Source of the DNA: Caryophanales bacterium | GTDB lineage: Bacteria > Bacillota > Bacilli > Bacillales > Bacillaceae_J | DNA length: 64,000 nucleotides | NCBI GenBank assembly: GCA_012840465.1 | Contig: DULJ01000011.1 | Location: 52,327 to 116,326 of the forward strand | Reading direction: 5' to 3' | Shown here: positions 56,118 through 64,000 of the stretch, in pieces | How the letters are laid out: the number at the start of each line of letters is the position of its first letter | Numbering within the stretch: the first letter of the stretch is position 1 | Program-made: the position numbers and the translations under genes | The notes under the pieces: generated by a model | Told to the model about the DNA's origin: nothing | The model's input: only the letters and a program-made list of their open reading frames with translations | Databases searched by the model: none

Positions 56118-56720
56118 TTACGCATTTTTATTAATAAAATAGTGATAGATTTGCTCAATTGCTTTTTCATTCATCAGTTCTTTACCATATTCAATAACTC
56201 TGTATATCGTGATCGTTGCAGGAGTTCCAAATTCTGAAAGTATGGCTATGATATTTTCAGTCAGCTGCTCATTCAGCTCATATTCCTGTAATTCTAAATA
56301 AAAATGGTCTTGAAAAGAATAAAGTTTACCACCCTTTATCCCCAAAACATGTAATCTCGAACTTAATGAAATGATATCCTCAAGTGACCCAAATTCATAA
56401 AAAATATCATCACTTTCGTCTACAGTAACCTGCATTTCAATATATTCATCATTAAATTCCTCATCTTCGTCTTGGGCTACCATATCCTTTGTCACAATAA
56501 CGACCATCCCTTGAGCCTGAAGAGAGTATACTTCAATCGCTATCGGTCCATCTGCTTCAAACCCTAATTCGTCGCTGGCTTCACTCATCATATCACGAAA
56601 GAGTTGATGAACCTTCTGGCTGTCATGCCATAAGTCTTCCTTTGTTAAACCACGTTCTGTTAAATCATCAAAAGTTAGAAAGATTTTGATTTTATTATAA
56701 TTTAAACGCTCTAGCCTCAT
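56118..56720 (-). CDS. ypbH: MecA-family adaptor protein (YpbH/MecB)
   Basis: A 200-residue adaptor of the MecA family, which hands substrates to the ClpCP protease. MRLERLNYNKIKIFLTFDDLTERGLTKEDLW at the N-terminus is the substrate-binding part; the acidic middle (AQDEDEEFNDEY) is a linker, and the C-terminal ~90 residues form the ClpC-binding domain. Position near the gudB and cotJ genes matches the second MecA of B. subtilis, YpbH. The ATG follows GGGGGG. Confidence 0.9.
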   Translation of the reverse strand: MRLERLNYNKIKIFLTFDDLTERGLTKEDLWHDSQKVHQLFRDMMSEASDELGFEADGPIAIEVYSLQAQGMVVIVTKDMVAQDEDEEFNDEYIEMQVTVDESDDIFYEFGSLEDIISLSSRLHVLGIKGGKLYSFQDHFYLELQEYELNEQLTENIIAILSEFGTPATITIYRVIEYGKELMNEKAIEQIYHYFINKNA

Positions 56721-56832
56721 GAGTTACCCCCCTTACCATCAACTCCCAAACATCCCATACATTACTATATGTTTGTATTTATAGATGGTTCATATTGTGT
56801 ATGTGTAATATTTTAAATTTTATCTTACACTT

Positions 56833-57756
56833 TTAATGAGGGTGTAGACAAGCATTTTGTTTAATCCATTCATCCCATTCCGTTTTATTTTGTCCAACTA
56901 CATACTTTTGGTATTTTTCGTCTAATTCTTTCTTAAGACAAGGGATAGCCTCTCCCACTATTCCAATATGGAGGTCATGATATTGTTCGGTTATTGTGCT
57001 AATAAAATGGATTGCTTCCTCGGTTTTAATGGTTGTAAATGAAATAAACAATAATTTAGGCTGTAGTTCGTTGAGGGCAGCATATAAATCTTCATCCCGG
57101 ACGCCTGTCCCTAAATAAATAACTTTATATCCTCTACATTTCAAGAAAATAGAAAACATCAATAAGTCTAGTTCCTGATACTCATTTGGTCCGCAGACAG
57201 CGACCGCATTCGGCCAGTGGGGATCGGATGGCATTGTTTGTAAAACTGCACCTATTTTTGAACGGATGAAGCTTATAATGTATCGTTCATGAACACTTGA
57301 TATCTTGTTCTCTTCCAGAAGACGATTCATTTCATCCAAGAGTGTTTTTAGTAAATTTACAAGTGCAAATTCGACAGAAAATAAACAGAAAGCATAATCC
57401 CAAACCCGGAGAGCACGATCTTCTTCAAAGTTAATTAATGCTTGTAAAAGGTTTAGTTTGATTTCATGAAATGTATAATCAAGTTTTTCGGTTTGTGCAT
57501 CATAGTTTACATTTTTCTTAGCTTCACTTTCTTCATAAAGGGACACAGCCTGACTGATTGTAAATCCTTCATCTACTTTTTTTATTAACCATCTTAAAAT
57601 AGTAATATGTCTTTCAGTGTATAATCGGTGCCCGGATTCATTCCGTTCAGGTGCAATAATTTTATACCTTCGCTCCCATGCTCGTAGTGTCCCCGGCTGA
57701 ATCCCAAGCAACTTCGAAACTGCCTTCATATTATATTTCCCTTGCCCAAGATCCAT
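56833..57756 (-). CDS. MerR-type regulator with CarH-like B12-binding domains lacking cobalamin ligands
   Basis: A 307-residue protein: an N-terminal MerR winged helix (residues 8-75, with VSKLLGIQPGTLRAWERRY and GHRLYTERHI), a four-helix B12-binding-2 domain (~95-175) and a Rossmann-like B12-binding domain (~180-300). Related CarH/LitR proteins sense light through adenosylcobalamin. Here the motif usually written ...H-E-L-G-L-L reads NEYQELDLLM, so the cobalt-ligating His is Gln. The upstream W...EH pair of the helical domain reads LLEENKISSVHERY, with both the Trp and the His replaced. B12 binding therefore looks lost. The ATG follows CGGAGGA. Targets are unknown. Confidence 0.8.
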   Translation of the reverse strand: MDLGQGKYNMKAVSKLLGIQPGTLRAWERRYKIIAPERNESGHRLYTERHITILRWLIKKVDEGFTISQAVSLYEESEAKKNVNYDAQTEKLDYTFHEIKLNLLQALINFEEDRALRVWDYAFCLFSVEFALVNLLKTLLDEMNRLLEENKISSVHERYIISFIRSKIGAVLQTMPSDPHWPNAVAVCGPNEYQELDLLMFSIFLKCRGYKVIYLGTGVRDEDLYAALNELQPKLLFISFTTIKTEEAIHFISTITEQYHDLHIGIVGEAIPCLKKELDEKYQKYVVGQNKTEWDEWIKQNACLHPH

Positions 57757-57825
57757 AAAAACTTCCTCCGACGCTATTTCTAACTCAAAGTATAGATTAT
57801 TAGCATTCTCATGTAAACGATCGAT

Positions 57826-58188
57826 CTAAGAATCGCCTTCATCTGACCGGGAGTTTCCTCCACCAAACGTAAGAATGCCGAAAACAATTGAAAAAACAAC
57901 CAATAAGATTGTGACCAATACAGAAAATCTTATCAGCAAAAAAAAGGCAAGAAACAAAATTATATCTATGACAAGGGTTTTATGTGATTGAACAAGTGAT
58001 CGAACAAAATGCGATAAAGCAAGAACTGTCGTAATAAAGCCAATCATCCCTAAAAAGAAACGTAGCGGGTTTAAAATAAGGGCTGAAATGAAAAACGACA
58101 GGTCAGTAAAGGTCATTCTTGGTAATATTGAAATTGTTAAATAACCGCTAATAAAAGCAAAGAAGAAAATGAAAAATTTAATGAACAT
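57826..58188 (-). CDS. Small membrane protein of unknown function
   Basis: A 120-residue protein I do not recognise, with four likely membrane helices (about 2-22, 32-55, 72-90 and 92-110) and a polar tail GGNSRSDEGDS. The ATG at 58188 follows GGAGGG; a longer frame to 58311 has no such site. It is divergent from cotJA, with their start codons 170 bases apart, and 70 bases downstream of the MerR-type gene. Confidence 0.7.
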   Translation of the reverse strand: MFIKFFIFFFAFISGYLTISILPRMTFTDLSFFISALILNPLRFFLGMIGFITTVLALSHFVRSLVQSHKTLVIDIILFLAFFLLIRFSVLVTILLVVFSIVFGILTFGGGNSRSDEGDS

Positions 58189-58234
58189 AAAGATCCCTCC
58201 ATTATCAAATATGTAATGGAAAGGAAAATAATGT

Positions 58235-58274
58235 ATCAAATGCGCCTTGGCGTATTGGCGCCCAGATTTTTTAG
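58235..58274 (+). repeat. Dispersed repeat, family A, truncated copy 2
   Basis: ATCAAATGCGCCTTGGCGTA then GGCGCCCAGATTTTTTAG is the first ~40 bases of the family A element; the two hairpins are missing. It ends about 10 bases before the cotJ SigE promoter. Confidence 0.65.
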
Positions 58275-58285
58275 CTCTTAAAAAT

Positions 58286-58316
58286 GGTATAGGACATTCC
58301 TCGCATTCCATAAAAT
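58286..58316 (+). promoter_or_regulatory. Sigma-E promoter of cotJABC
   Basis: GGTATAG (58286-58292) and CATAAAAT (58309-58316) are 16 bases apart, resembling SigE elements; the cotJ operon is SigE-dependent in B. subtilis. Confidence 0.6.
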
Positions 58317-58357
58317 GAAATGACTCTGTATGTCAAAATAAAGAAGGAGGAAATGCA

Positions 58358-58594
58358 ATGTTTACTTTAAGGAAATACTGGCACCCGTATGTCAGTCCCT
58401 TAGACCCTTGTCCGCCAATGACGACGAAACAATATGTAACTGCCCCAAACCTTTATATAAACTTTCAACCCCCGGGCATGCAACAATTTTCCCCAAAGGA
58501 AGCATTATATGCCGGAACACTTTGGTGTGCCTTTTATGACCCTTATTTCAATGCACATGAAATGAAAATGAGGGAGGCAAAAACAGATGAATAA
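58358..58594 (+). CDS. cotJA: Spore coat protein CotJA
   Basis: A 78-residue coat protein with the family sequence WHPYVSPLDPCPPMTTKQYVT and FSPKEALYAGTLWCAFYDPY. First gene of the cotJABC operon. The ATG follows AAGGAGG, and the last 8 bases overlap cotJB. Incorporated in the inner coat with CotJC. Confidence 0.95.
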   Translation: MFTLRKYWHPYVSPLDPCPPMTTKQYVTAPNLYINFQPPGMQQFSPKEALYAGTLWCAFYDPYFNAHEMKMREAKTDE

Positions 58595-58850
58595 ACAATT
58601 GCCTCAGGAATATTACACATTACTTGAAGAGCTGCAAACAGTTGATTTTGTTTTAGTAGAGCTCACATTATATTTAGATACCCATCCCCAAGATCTTCAG
58701 GCTATAGAACAATTTAACCAATATGCTAAATTGAGAAAACAGGTTGCGAAACAATTCGAAGTCCAGTTTGGTCCGCTTCTCCAATATGGTCATAGCTACT
58801 CAAGATATCCATGGGATTGGAAAGAAGCTCCATGGCCTTGGCAAGTATAG
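58587..58850 (+). CDS. cotJB: Spore coat protein CotJB
   Basis: An 87-residue protein: helical N-terminal half (LLEELQTVDFVLVELTLYLDTHP) and a C-terminal aromatic segment YSRYPWDWKEAPWPW, characteristic of CotJB. The ATG at 58587 has GAGGG upstream in the end of cotJA and overlaps it by 8 bases. Confidence 0.95.
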   Translation: MNKQLPQEYYTLLEELQTVDFVLVELTLYLDTHPQDLQAIEQFNQYAKLRKQVAKQFEVQFGPLLQYGHSYSRYPWDWKEAPWPWQV

Positions 58851-58919
58851 AAAGCGAAAGCCACCTGGTGAGCGATGTTCACACTGGTGTAAATTCATTT
58901 TGGGGAGGAGAACAAGTAC

Positions 58920-59489
58920 ATGTGGATTTATGAAAAAAAGCTGCAATATCCCGTTAAAGTCTGTAAATGCAACCCCATGCTCGCAAAGTTCTTAATAGAA
59001 CAATATGGTGGGGCAGACGGGGAATTAGCAGCAGCACTTCGCTATTTAAATCAAAGGTACACAATCCCTGACAAAGTTGCCGGATTATTAACCGATATCG
59101 GTACAGAAGAGTTTGCCCATCTTGAAATGATTGCAACCATGGTTTATAAACTAACAAAGGATGCGACACCTGACCAAATGAAGGCTTGCGGCTTGGGTGC
59201 ACATTATGCTGACCATGATAAGGCCTTATATTATCATAATGCTGCAGGAGCACCATTTACAATTACTTATGTTACAGCTAAAGGAGACCCGATTACAGAT
59301 CTGTATGAAGATATTGCCGCAGAAGAGAAAGCCCGTGCCACATATCAATGGTTAATCAATTTATCAGATGATCCAGACGTCAATGATACGCTTCGTTTCC
59401 TAAGAGAACGAGAAATTATCCATGCTCAGCGTTTTAAAGAGGCTGTAGAAATATTAAAAGAAGAAAAGGACAAAAAAGTTTATTTTTAA
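58920..59489 (+). CDS. cotJC: CotJC, manganese-catalase-like spore coat protein
   Basis: A 189-residue di-manganese catalase family protein with metal-ligand patterns GADGELAAALRY, TEEFAHLEMIATM, EDIAAEEKARATYQWL and EREIIHAQRF. Shorter than true Mn catalases; in the spore coat it may contribute to peroxide defence, but activity is inferred. The ATG follows GGGGAGGAG, 70 bases after cotJB. Confidence 0.95.
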   Translation: MWIYEKKLQYPVKVCKCNPMLAKFLIEQYGGADGELAAALRYLNQRYTIPDKVAGLLTDIGTEEFAHLEMIATMVYKLTKDATPDQMKACGLGAHYADHDKALYYHNAAGAPFTITYVTAKGDPITDLYEDIAAEEKARATYQWLINLSDDPDVNDTLRFLREREIIHAQRFKEAVEILKEEKDKKVYF

Positions 59490-59496
59490 AAACATA

Positions 59497-59525
59497 AAGG
59501 AGCTGTATCGACCAGCTCCCTTTTA
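59497..59525. terminator. Bidirectional terminator between cotJC and ypbF
   Basis: GGAGCTG-TATCGAC-CAGCTCC followed by CTTTT on the plus strand and TTTATG on the minus strand, between convergent genes. Confidence 0.8.
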
Positions 59526-59533
59526 CCTTCATT

Positions 59534-59980
59534 TTAGTCATTCTCATAGTAGAGATTGATGTCATGTTTTTCTTTCATTTCCTTTAAAAAACGGTGGCGG
59601 TTATTCCATTTTTCTCCCTTAGGCCATAGTTCTTCCGTTCTTTGAATGACCTCAGAGCGTAGTGCATTATATTCTTTTTCCGCTTTCTCCGCCTTTTTAT
59701 CAAGAAACTTTAAGCGGTAATGGATTGTTGCCAACCCCCCTACAAAAACATAATGATAGACATCATTTATCAGCACAGAAATCATCGAACTATAATGAAA
59801 TCGATACGGTAAAACTGTGAACAGTAAGACATAAGCTAAAAAAAATGCTGCAATTAAAACTAGTGCACCTTTATAAAATTTAAGCTCCGACTCTTTTTTT
59901 TGATGCTTTTTCTTTAAGATTTTCAAATCGTTAATAATAACCTGTCCGACATCATCTAATAAAAAGTGATTATGTTCCAC
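59534..59980 (-). CDS. ypbF: DUF2663 membrane protein YpbF
   Basis: A ~148-residue protein with two membrane helices (about 38-58 and 70-88) flanked by charged, helical segments; matches YpbF (DUF2663). The GTG at 59980, after GGGGTG, gives the family length; upstream ATG codons are possible. Function unknown. Confidence 0.78.
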   Translation of the reverse strand: MEHNHFLLDDVGQVIINDLKILKKKHQKKESELKFYKGALVLIAAFFLAYVLLFTVLPYRFHYSSMISVLINDVYHYVFVGGLATIHYRLKFLDKKAEKAEKEYNALRSEVIQRTEELWPKGEKWNNRHRFLKEMKEKHDINLYYEND

Positions 59981-60067
59981 TTTTTCACCCCATTGTCCGT
60001 GCATTCTAACCATCTACTTTACATGTATTCGCATGGACAATGATGTAGAACAGTAAAATCTGTCTAC

Positions 60068-60670
60068 TTATTTGATAGGGATTTTTAGAATTTGTCCTGT
60101 CATTACGGTTCCATTCGCATCTAAGCCGTTTGCTTTCTTAATGATCTCTTCACCGGTCCTACTTTTATAGTATTTCATCGAGATTCGGTATAAAGTTTCT
60201 CCGGCCTTAACTTTGTGGTGCAGAACTTTTGCAGTTTGCACCGGAGTTGCTTCTATTTCTTTCACTTCCGTTGTTGTCTCTTCAATTGGAGCAGGTATGG
60301 TTTCCGTAGGCTGTGCAACCTTATGTTCATCTTGGATTTCTTCAACTGTTCCTCCCTCTTCTACTCCATCCTCCTTCATTTCGAACACATCTATATTAGA
60401 ATTGTTTTTTATTTCGTTTTTAGTTTCGCTGGCATTTGTTAATTGGATATGATCTTTCCATAAATTATAACTAGCAACTATACAAACGATTAAAATAAAT
60501 GTCAAGACAAGCAAGCGAATAAGCGGGAAACGAAATCGATAGTTAACTTTTTTATCTTTTTTACGGTGGACCTCACTCCTTGGCGGGAGCCCAGAAGTCT
60601 CCGATTGATTTTCTTCCATTCGCTCTCTAAGAATTTCTGCCTGGTCAAAAGAATCATGATTCTCCTGCAT
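60068..60670 (-). CDS. ypbE: LysM-domain membrane protein YpbE
   Basis: A 200-residue protein: cytoplasmic basic N-terminus, one membrane helix (~51-68), a long acidic, Thr/Pro-rich linker, and a C-terminal LysM domain (~150-198, HKVKAGETLYRISMKYY) that should bind peptidoglycan. Matches YpbE in B. subtilis. It is four bases downstream of ypbD. Confidence 0.88.
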   Translation of the reverse strand: MQENHDSFDQAEILRERMEENQSETSGLPPRSEVHRKKDKKVNYRFRFPLIRLLVLTFILIVCIVASYNLWKDHIQLTNASETKNEIKNNSNIDVFEMKEDGVEEGGTVEEIQDEHKVAQPTETIPAPIEETTTEVKEIEATPVQTAKVLHHKVKAGETLYRISMKYYKSRTGEEIIKKANGLDANGTVMTGQILKIPIK

Positions 60671-60674
60671 ATGC

Positions 60675-61271
60675 TCACCTCTCGTTTAGAACTGTCCGTA
60701 AATAATTGATACGAATCATTAAGGCAGATACAAAATCAATAAGAAAATGCATAAATATTGTTACAAAAAGGTTTTCGGTAATGATATAAATCCAGCCAAT
60801 ATAAAAACTTAATGAAATAACGACAAATAATAATGCCCATTTAAAAAGATATCTGAAATGGAGAATTGCAAATACAATACTTGCAATAAAATATCCGAAA
60901 TGTGTTTGAAGCACACCTCGAAAGAAAAGTTCCTCAGATAATGCTACTACTAGGCAAATGATAAAGGTATGCCAAACTGGTCGGTTTTTAAAAACCTTTT
61001 CGTTTATACCGCCATCATCATACATATGCTTTGGCAAAACCTTCATAAGAATAAAGTCAATAGCTATTACAATAATAGCACTTCCGCCGCCAAAAAGGAG
61101 TATTTCTTTCGGATTCCACTCCCACAGCTCAAAAAATGATTCCAAATCCTCAAATAAAAAGAAACCAATGATCCCAGTTAGGAGCATGATCATAATTTGT
61201 GTTAAGTAAAGGTGAAAAAGTACTTCTTTATCTTCCATTTGGTTTATGAGTTCTGCTTGATGTTTAACCAT
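60675..61271 (-). CDS. ypbD: CPBP/CAAX-type intramembrane protease YpbD
   Basis: A 198-residue membrane protein of the ABI/CAAX protease family: SEELFFRGVLQ (EExxxR), FAILHFRY and HFLIDFVSA contain the conserved Glu and His residues. About six helices. Substrate unknown; may process prenylated or small peptides. The ATG at 61271 is 9 bases from GGAG and overlaps the end of recQ. Confidence 0.9.
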   Translation of the reverse strand: MVKHQAELINQMEDKEVLFHLYLTQIMIMLLTGIIGFFLFEDLESFFELWEWNPKEILLFGGGSAIIVIAIDFILMKVLPKHMYDDGGINEKVFKNRPVWHTFIICLVVALSEELFFRGVLQTHFGYFIASIVFAILHFRYLFKWALLFVVISLSFYIGWIYIITENLFVTIFMHFLIDFVSALMIRINYLRTVLNER

Positions 61272-62796
61272 TCTGTCGTTCTCCATTTTGTTTAAAAATC
61301 AATCTTAATTCTTCCTTCCAATCCGTAAATTCATCGTTTTTTGAAGTATGATCGGTCTTTCTATATTTTTGAATATCAAATTTACAATAATCACAGCAAC
61401 TTTCTGGATGGGCCTCCAGTGCCTGGTCAAATTTCCACAATAAGGTTTCCCGTCTGCAACTATCTTTGTTTTCAATCCATCTTTTTAAACTCGCTAAATT
61501 TTTTTGTTTTAAACGAACCCTTTGATGAACTGTGTTCACTATTTTTTGTTTGGCTTTGTCAACACATAGATTCAGGTTAATGCTTCCATTCACATATAGT
61601 TTTTCAGTTTCCAGCTGATATTTCATAAATCGCCATTTCACTTCGGAAATACCATATCTTTCATACAGCAATGCTTCAAGTTCATGTAATAAAAGTTTTT
61701 GTTTTGGGTTGGAAACCAGTGTAAAAACTAAGTTCCATTCCTCATCATTAGGTAAATCATGCAGGACCATACTTTTAGCCAGATCATGATCTTCATTGCA
61801 ATATAGGAGAATGGCAATACTTAGATCCCCATTTCTCCCAGCACGCCCGATTTCCTGCAAATAGGATTCAATTTGAGATGGATAGTGGAAGTGAATGATA
61901 AATCTCACATTTGCTTTATCCACGCCCATACCAAAGGCATTGGTGCAGCAGATAACATCTAATTGATCCTGGATAAATTGCTGCTGGATTAATAAACGAT
62001 CGTCATTTTCTAAACCACCATGATAGTAAGCAACTCGATTCATACCGTTTTCCCGTAAAATCATCGCCATTTTTTCAGTCCAAATTCTACTTGAAAAATA
62101 AATAATGCCAGGACCTTCGAGACATTTTACAAATTCTATCGTTTCCTTTATTTTATCATCAAGTGAATCCACTTTTTGTACATTAATAGCAATATTCGGG
62201 CGATCAATCGAATAAATGTGTTTGGCAACATCCGGTATGTCTAGTTGACGAATAATATCTTCGATCACCTTGCTGGTTGCAGTGGCGGTTAAGGCTAAAC
62301 AAGGTGGATTGCCCAGCTTCCTTTTCACATCATCAAGTTTCAAATAATCCGTTCTAAATTCATGTCCCCATTGGGAAATACAATGGGCTTCATCAATAAC
62401 AAATAAACTTATCTTGATCTTTTGCAAAGCATGAATAACCTCAGCCGATTGTAAAATTTCAGGAGAAGCGTAGATAAATCGGTATCGATGGAGTGAATGT
62501 AAGGCAGATTTCCTTTTTTGAAAAGATAAAAAGCTATTTAAACCAATAACATTTTTTTCTCCCCTGGATTTCAATTGTTGCACTTGATCTTCCATTAATG
62601 ATAACAACGGTGAAACAATAAGAACGGTGCCCTCCAAAATATAGCCGGGAAGTTGATAACAAATGGACTTGCCGGCACCGGTTGGAAGCATGGCCATTAC
62701 ATTTTTACCATTCACTAAATCTTGGATGATTTCCTTCTGACCCTTCCGAAAAGAAGAAAAATGAAATTTCTCTTTTAATACTTTTTCTAATCTCAC
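61264..62796 (-). CDS. recS: RecQ-family ATP-dependent DNA helicase (RecS/YpbC)
   Basis: A 510-residue helicase. Walker A LPTGAGKSICYQLP near residue 37, DEAH box in VIDEAHCISQWGHEFR, motif III TATATS, motif VI QEIGRAGRNG, and a C-terminal zinc-binding cysteine set (CRRETLLW ... ESCCDYC). It is shorter than E. coli RecQ and lacks the HRDC domain, the YpbC/RecS class that works with SSB and recombination factors. The start is GTG at 62796, immediately after the ypbB stop. Confidence 0.94.
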   Translation of the reverse strand: MRLEKVLKEKFHFSSFRKGQKEIIQDLVNGKNVMAMLPTGAGKSICYQLPGYILEGTVLIVSPLLSLMEDQVQQLKSRGEKNVIGLNSFLSFQKRKSALHSLHRYRFIYASPEILQSAEVIHALQKIKISLFVIDEAHCISQWGHEFRTDYLKLDDVKRKLGNPPCLALTATATSKVIEDIIRQLDIPDVAKHIYSIDRPNIAINVQKVDSLDDKIKETIEFVKCLEGPGIIYFSSRIWTEKMAMILRENGMNRVAYYHGGLENDDRLLIQQQFIQDQLDVICCTNAFGMGVDKANVRFIIHFHYPSQIESYLQEIGRAGRNGDLSIAILLYCNEDHDLAKSMVLHDLPNDEEWNLVFTLVSNPKQKLLLHELEALLYERYGISEVKWRFMKYQLETEKLYVNGSINLNLCVDKAKQKIVNTVHQRVRLKQKNLASLKRWIENKDSCRRETLLWKFDQALEAHPESCCDYCKFDIQKYRKTDHTSKNDEFTDWKEELRLIFKQNGERQNG

Positions 62797-63849
62797 TCAA
62801 CATTCCATCCTTCCGAGTACGAGACGAATCTGAAAATAGCTTACCGTATCGTGTAGTGAACTTCTGATGGGTTTAAGCCGTTTTGTTCCAAGCGTTTGAA
62901 AGGAATCGACAATTTTTCCTTGCAGATCATTGGAAACAAATAGATCAATATTAAAACTTTTCAATTCCGAAGCGATCTCAACAATATGATCTTCAATCGT
63001 ACTTTCTTTTAAATTTCGGATAAGGGCAATTTCAGTAATAGATTTATTTAAACGTAATAATTCATATGTTTTTTGCGATGATTGAGTTAACGGTGCTATT
63101 GACTGATCATCTTGTTCAATGAATGACCTAAGATGACGAAACCGAATTGGATTCGTTTCGATTGTAGCTATCATGTGATGAAGAACCGCTTGAAAGAGTA
63201 GGAAAGTATATTCCGAATCGATGTGTCGTATACGACCTATTTGTTCAATTGTGTAGCCAACCCGTTGATATCCGCTCAAGTGTAATACAAATATTTCAGC
63301 CTGCACTTGTGGTAAGGGTTGCAGCAAACAGGTAACTTCATTAAAAATTCCTTCCGCCATGTCGTAGCGATTCTTTATTTTCTTAAAATAGCTTTTTACA
63401 AAGTGTTGGGTTTCTTCATCACTAATAACAGGTGTGAACGATGAATTTTCGTACAATAAAAAGGATAAGGTTTGGGTCATAAGTGAAAAGCGTTGCCAAA
63501 GCAAGCGTGCTTTTTTATGGTTTCTCCATCCATTTAAATAAGGCGGTATTGGATACTTTTGCATATAACTTTCTAAATAAAAAAAGCCCTTTTCAGTTAA
63601 AATATATGTATCCTTATTCGTCATCGAAATTACATCACGACATTGAAGTTCAAAAATAATCTCGTCAATATCTTTTTTTGATAGCTGTTGCATCAATTGA
63701 AAAAAGGATTCTAGCTTAAATAATTTTGCATCTTGAATCGTTTGGGAGGATTTTTTCCCCTGCAGTAAATGATAAATTGCATAAATCGACCTTTCACCGT
63801 TATATTTTGAAAGGCAGTACAATACGACAAAAAAACGAAATCGTTCCAC
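62797..63849 (-). CDS. ypbB: YpbB, helicase-associated helix-turn-helix protein
   Basis: A 350-residue soluble protein, largely helical, with a C-terminal helix-turn-helix (around 270-310: YELLRLNKSITEIALIRNLKESTIEDHIVEIA) like the helicase C-terminal HTH domain. It is always next to recS in Bacillus, so it likely works with that helicase; this is inference. The start is GTG at 63849, 8 bases from AAAGGGA. Confidence 0.88.
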   Translation of the reverse strand: MERFRFFVVLYCLSKYNGERSIYAIYHLLQGKKSSQTIQDAKLFKLESFFQLMQQLSKKDIDEIIFELQCRDVISMTNKDTYILTEKGFFYLESYMQKYPIPPYLNGWRNHKKARLLWQRFSLMTQTLSFLLYENSSFTPVISDEETQHFVKSYFKKIKNRYDMAEGIFNEVTCLLQPLPQVQAEIFVLHLSGYQRVGYTIEQIGRIRHIDSEYTFLLFQAVLHHMIATIETNPIRFRHLRSFIEQDDQSIAPLTQSSQKTYELLRLNKSITEIALIRNLKESTIEDHIVEIASELKSFNIDLFVSNDLQGKIVDSFQTLGTKRLKPIRSSLHDTVSYFQIRLVLGRMEC

Positions 63850-63875
63850 AGCTTCGATCCCTTTCTTCCGTTTAT

Positions 63876-64000
63876 ATCAAATTCGCCTTGGCGTATTTGC
63901 GCCCAGATTTTTTAGGCCCACAGGACGTGGGTCACAAAGACGTTGCCACAGGATGTGGCGTTCTTAGTCTTTGATCTGCTCGAAAAGCTACCTTTTAAAA
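63876..64000 (+). repeat. Dispersed repeat, family A, copy 3 (runs to the window edge)
   Basis: Nearly identical to 50601-50727: ATCAAATTCGCCTTGGCGTA, GCGCCCAGATTTTTTAGG, the CCCAC-AGGA-CGTGGG hairpin and the nested CAAAGAC/GTCTTTG and GCCAC/GTGGC stems. It lies upstream of ypbB. Confidence 0.85.

Noticed and set aside
58744..58995. Plus-strand frame bridging cotJB and cotJC
   Set aside because: Overlaps both real genes in another frame; the cotJB-cotJC gap already has a ribosome binding site for cotJC.
58954..59256. 100-codon minus-strand frame overlapping cotJC
   Set aside because: Antisense to an intact, recognised gene with no start signals.

Overview
This 64 kb window looks like a chromosomal segment of a low-GC, endospore-forming member of the Bacillaceae. 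Nearly every protein resembles its Bacillus subtilis counterpart, and the order follows the B. subtilis 'yp' region from aspB through dinG, panBCD, the dapB-bshA cluster, qcrABC, the aromatic amino acid/trp supra-operon, menaquinone genes, hbs, spoIVA, der, cmk, sleB, gudB and cotJ to recS-ypbB. Sporulation and germination genes (spoIVA, a spoVIF-like gene, sleB-ypeB, cotJABC, ypjB), bacillithiol genes (bshA, ypdA) and a menaquinol:cytochrome c reductase support this. The species cannot be named from the sequence alone. Most genes lie on the minus strand. The plus-strand exceptions are a YitT-family gene, ypzI and cotJABC.

Layout by coordinate: 0-11.3 kb holds aspB (partial), ypmB, dinG, panBCD with its own promoter and structured leader, then birA, cca, bshA, mgsA, dapB and ypjD. 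11.4-20.3 kb holds ypjC, a zinc metallopeptidase, ypjB, ypjA, qcrCBA, ypiF, ypiB, ypiA and an unrecognised protein resembling a metal-site-less amidohydrolase. 20.5-31 kb holds aroA, tyrA, hisC, trpFCDE, aroH, aroB and aroC, followed by cheR and ndk (31-32.5 kb) and then hepT-menG-hepS, mtrB and folE (to 36.1 kb). 36.4-47.5 kb holds hbs, spoIVA, yphF, yphE, a spoVIF-like gene, gpsA, der, yphA, ypzI, fni, ypfD, plsC, cmk and ypfB. 47.5-64 kb holds ypfA, ypeB, sleB, prsW, ansA, ypdA, gudB, ddl, a mecA paralogue, a MerR/B12-domain regulator, cotJABC, ypbF, ypbE, ypbD, recQ/recS and ypbB.

How the parts work together: aroC-aroB-aroH make chorismate and prephenate, trpE-D-C-F carry chorismate to indole-glycerol phosphate, and hisC-tyrA-aroA follow. 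The trp leader carries eleven GAG/UAG triplets, an antiterminator pairing and an intrinsic terminator, and the gene for its regulator TRAP (mtrB) is in the same window. Two things depart from the B. subtilis plan. trpB and trpA are missing between trpF and hisC. The TRAP site is split 5+6 by a small hairpin, and the trpE ribosome binding site sits in its own perfect stem.

Other points of interest are: bshB1 absent between mgsA and bshA; a tandem-stem panB leader with terminator; a Fur-box-like site in front of an extra ddl; a CarH-like regulator lacking its cobalamin-binding residues; and four families of dispersed hairpin-rich repeats, one of which abuts or supplies the stop codons of cheR, ndk, hepT and mtrB. 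Start codons were revised where ribosome binding sites and family N-termini favoured it, and many are TTG or GTG.
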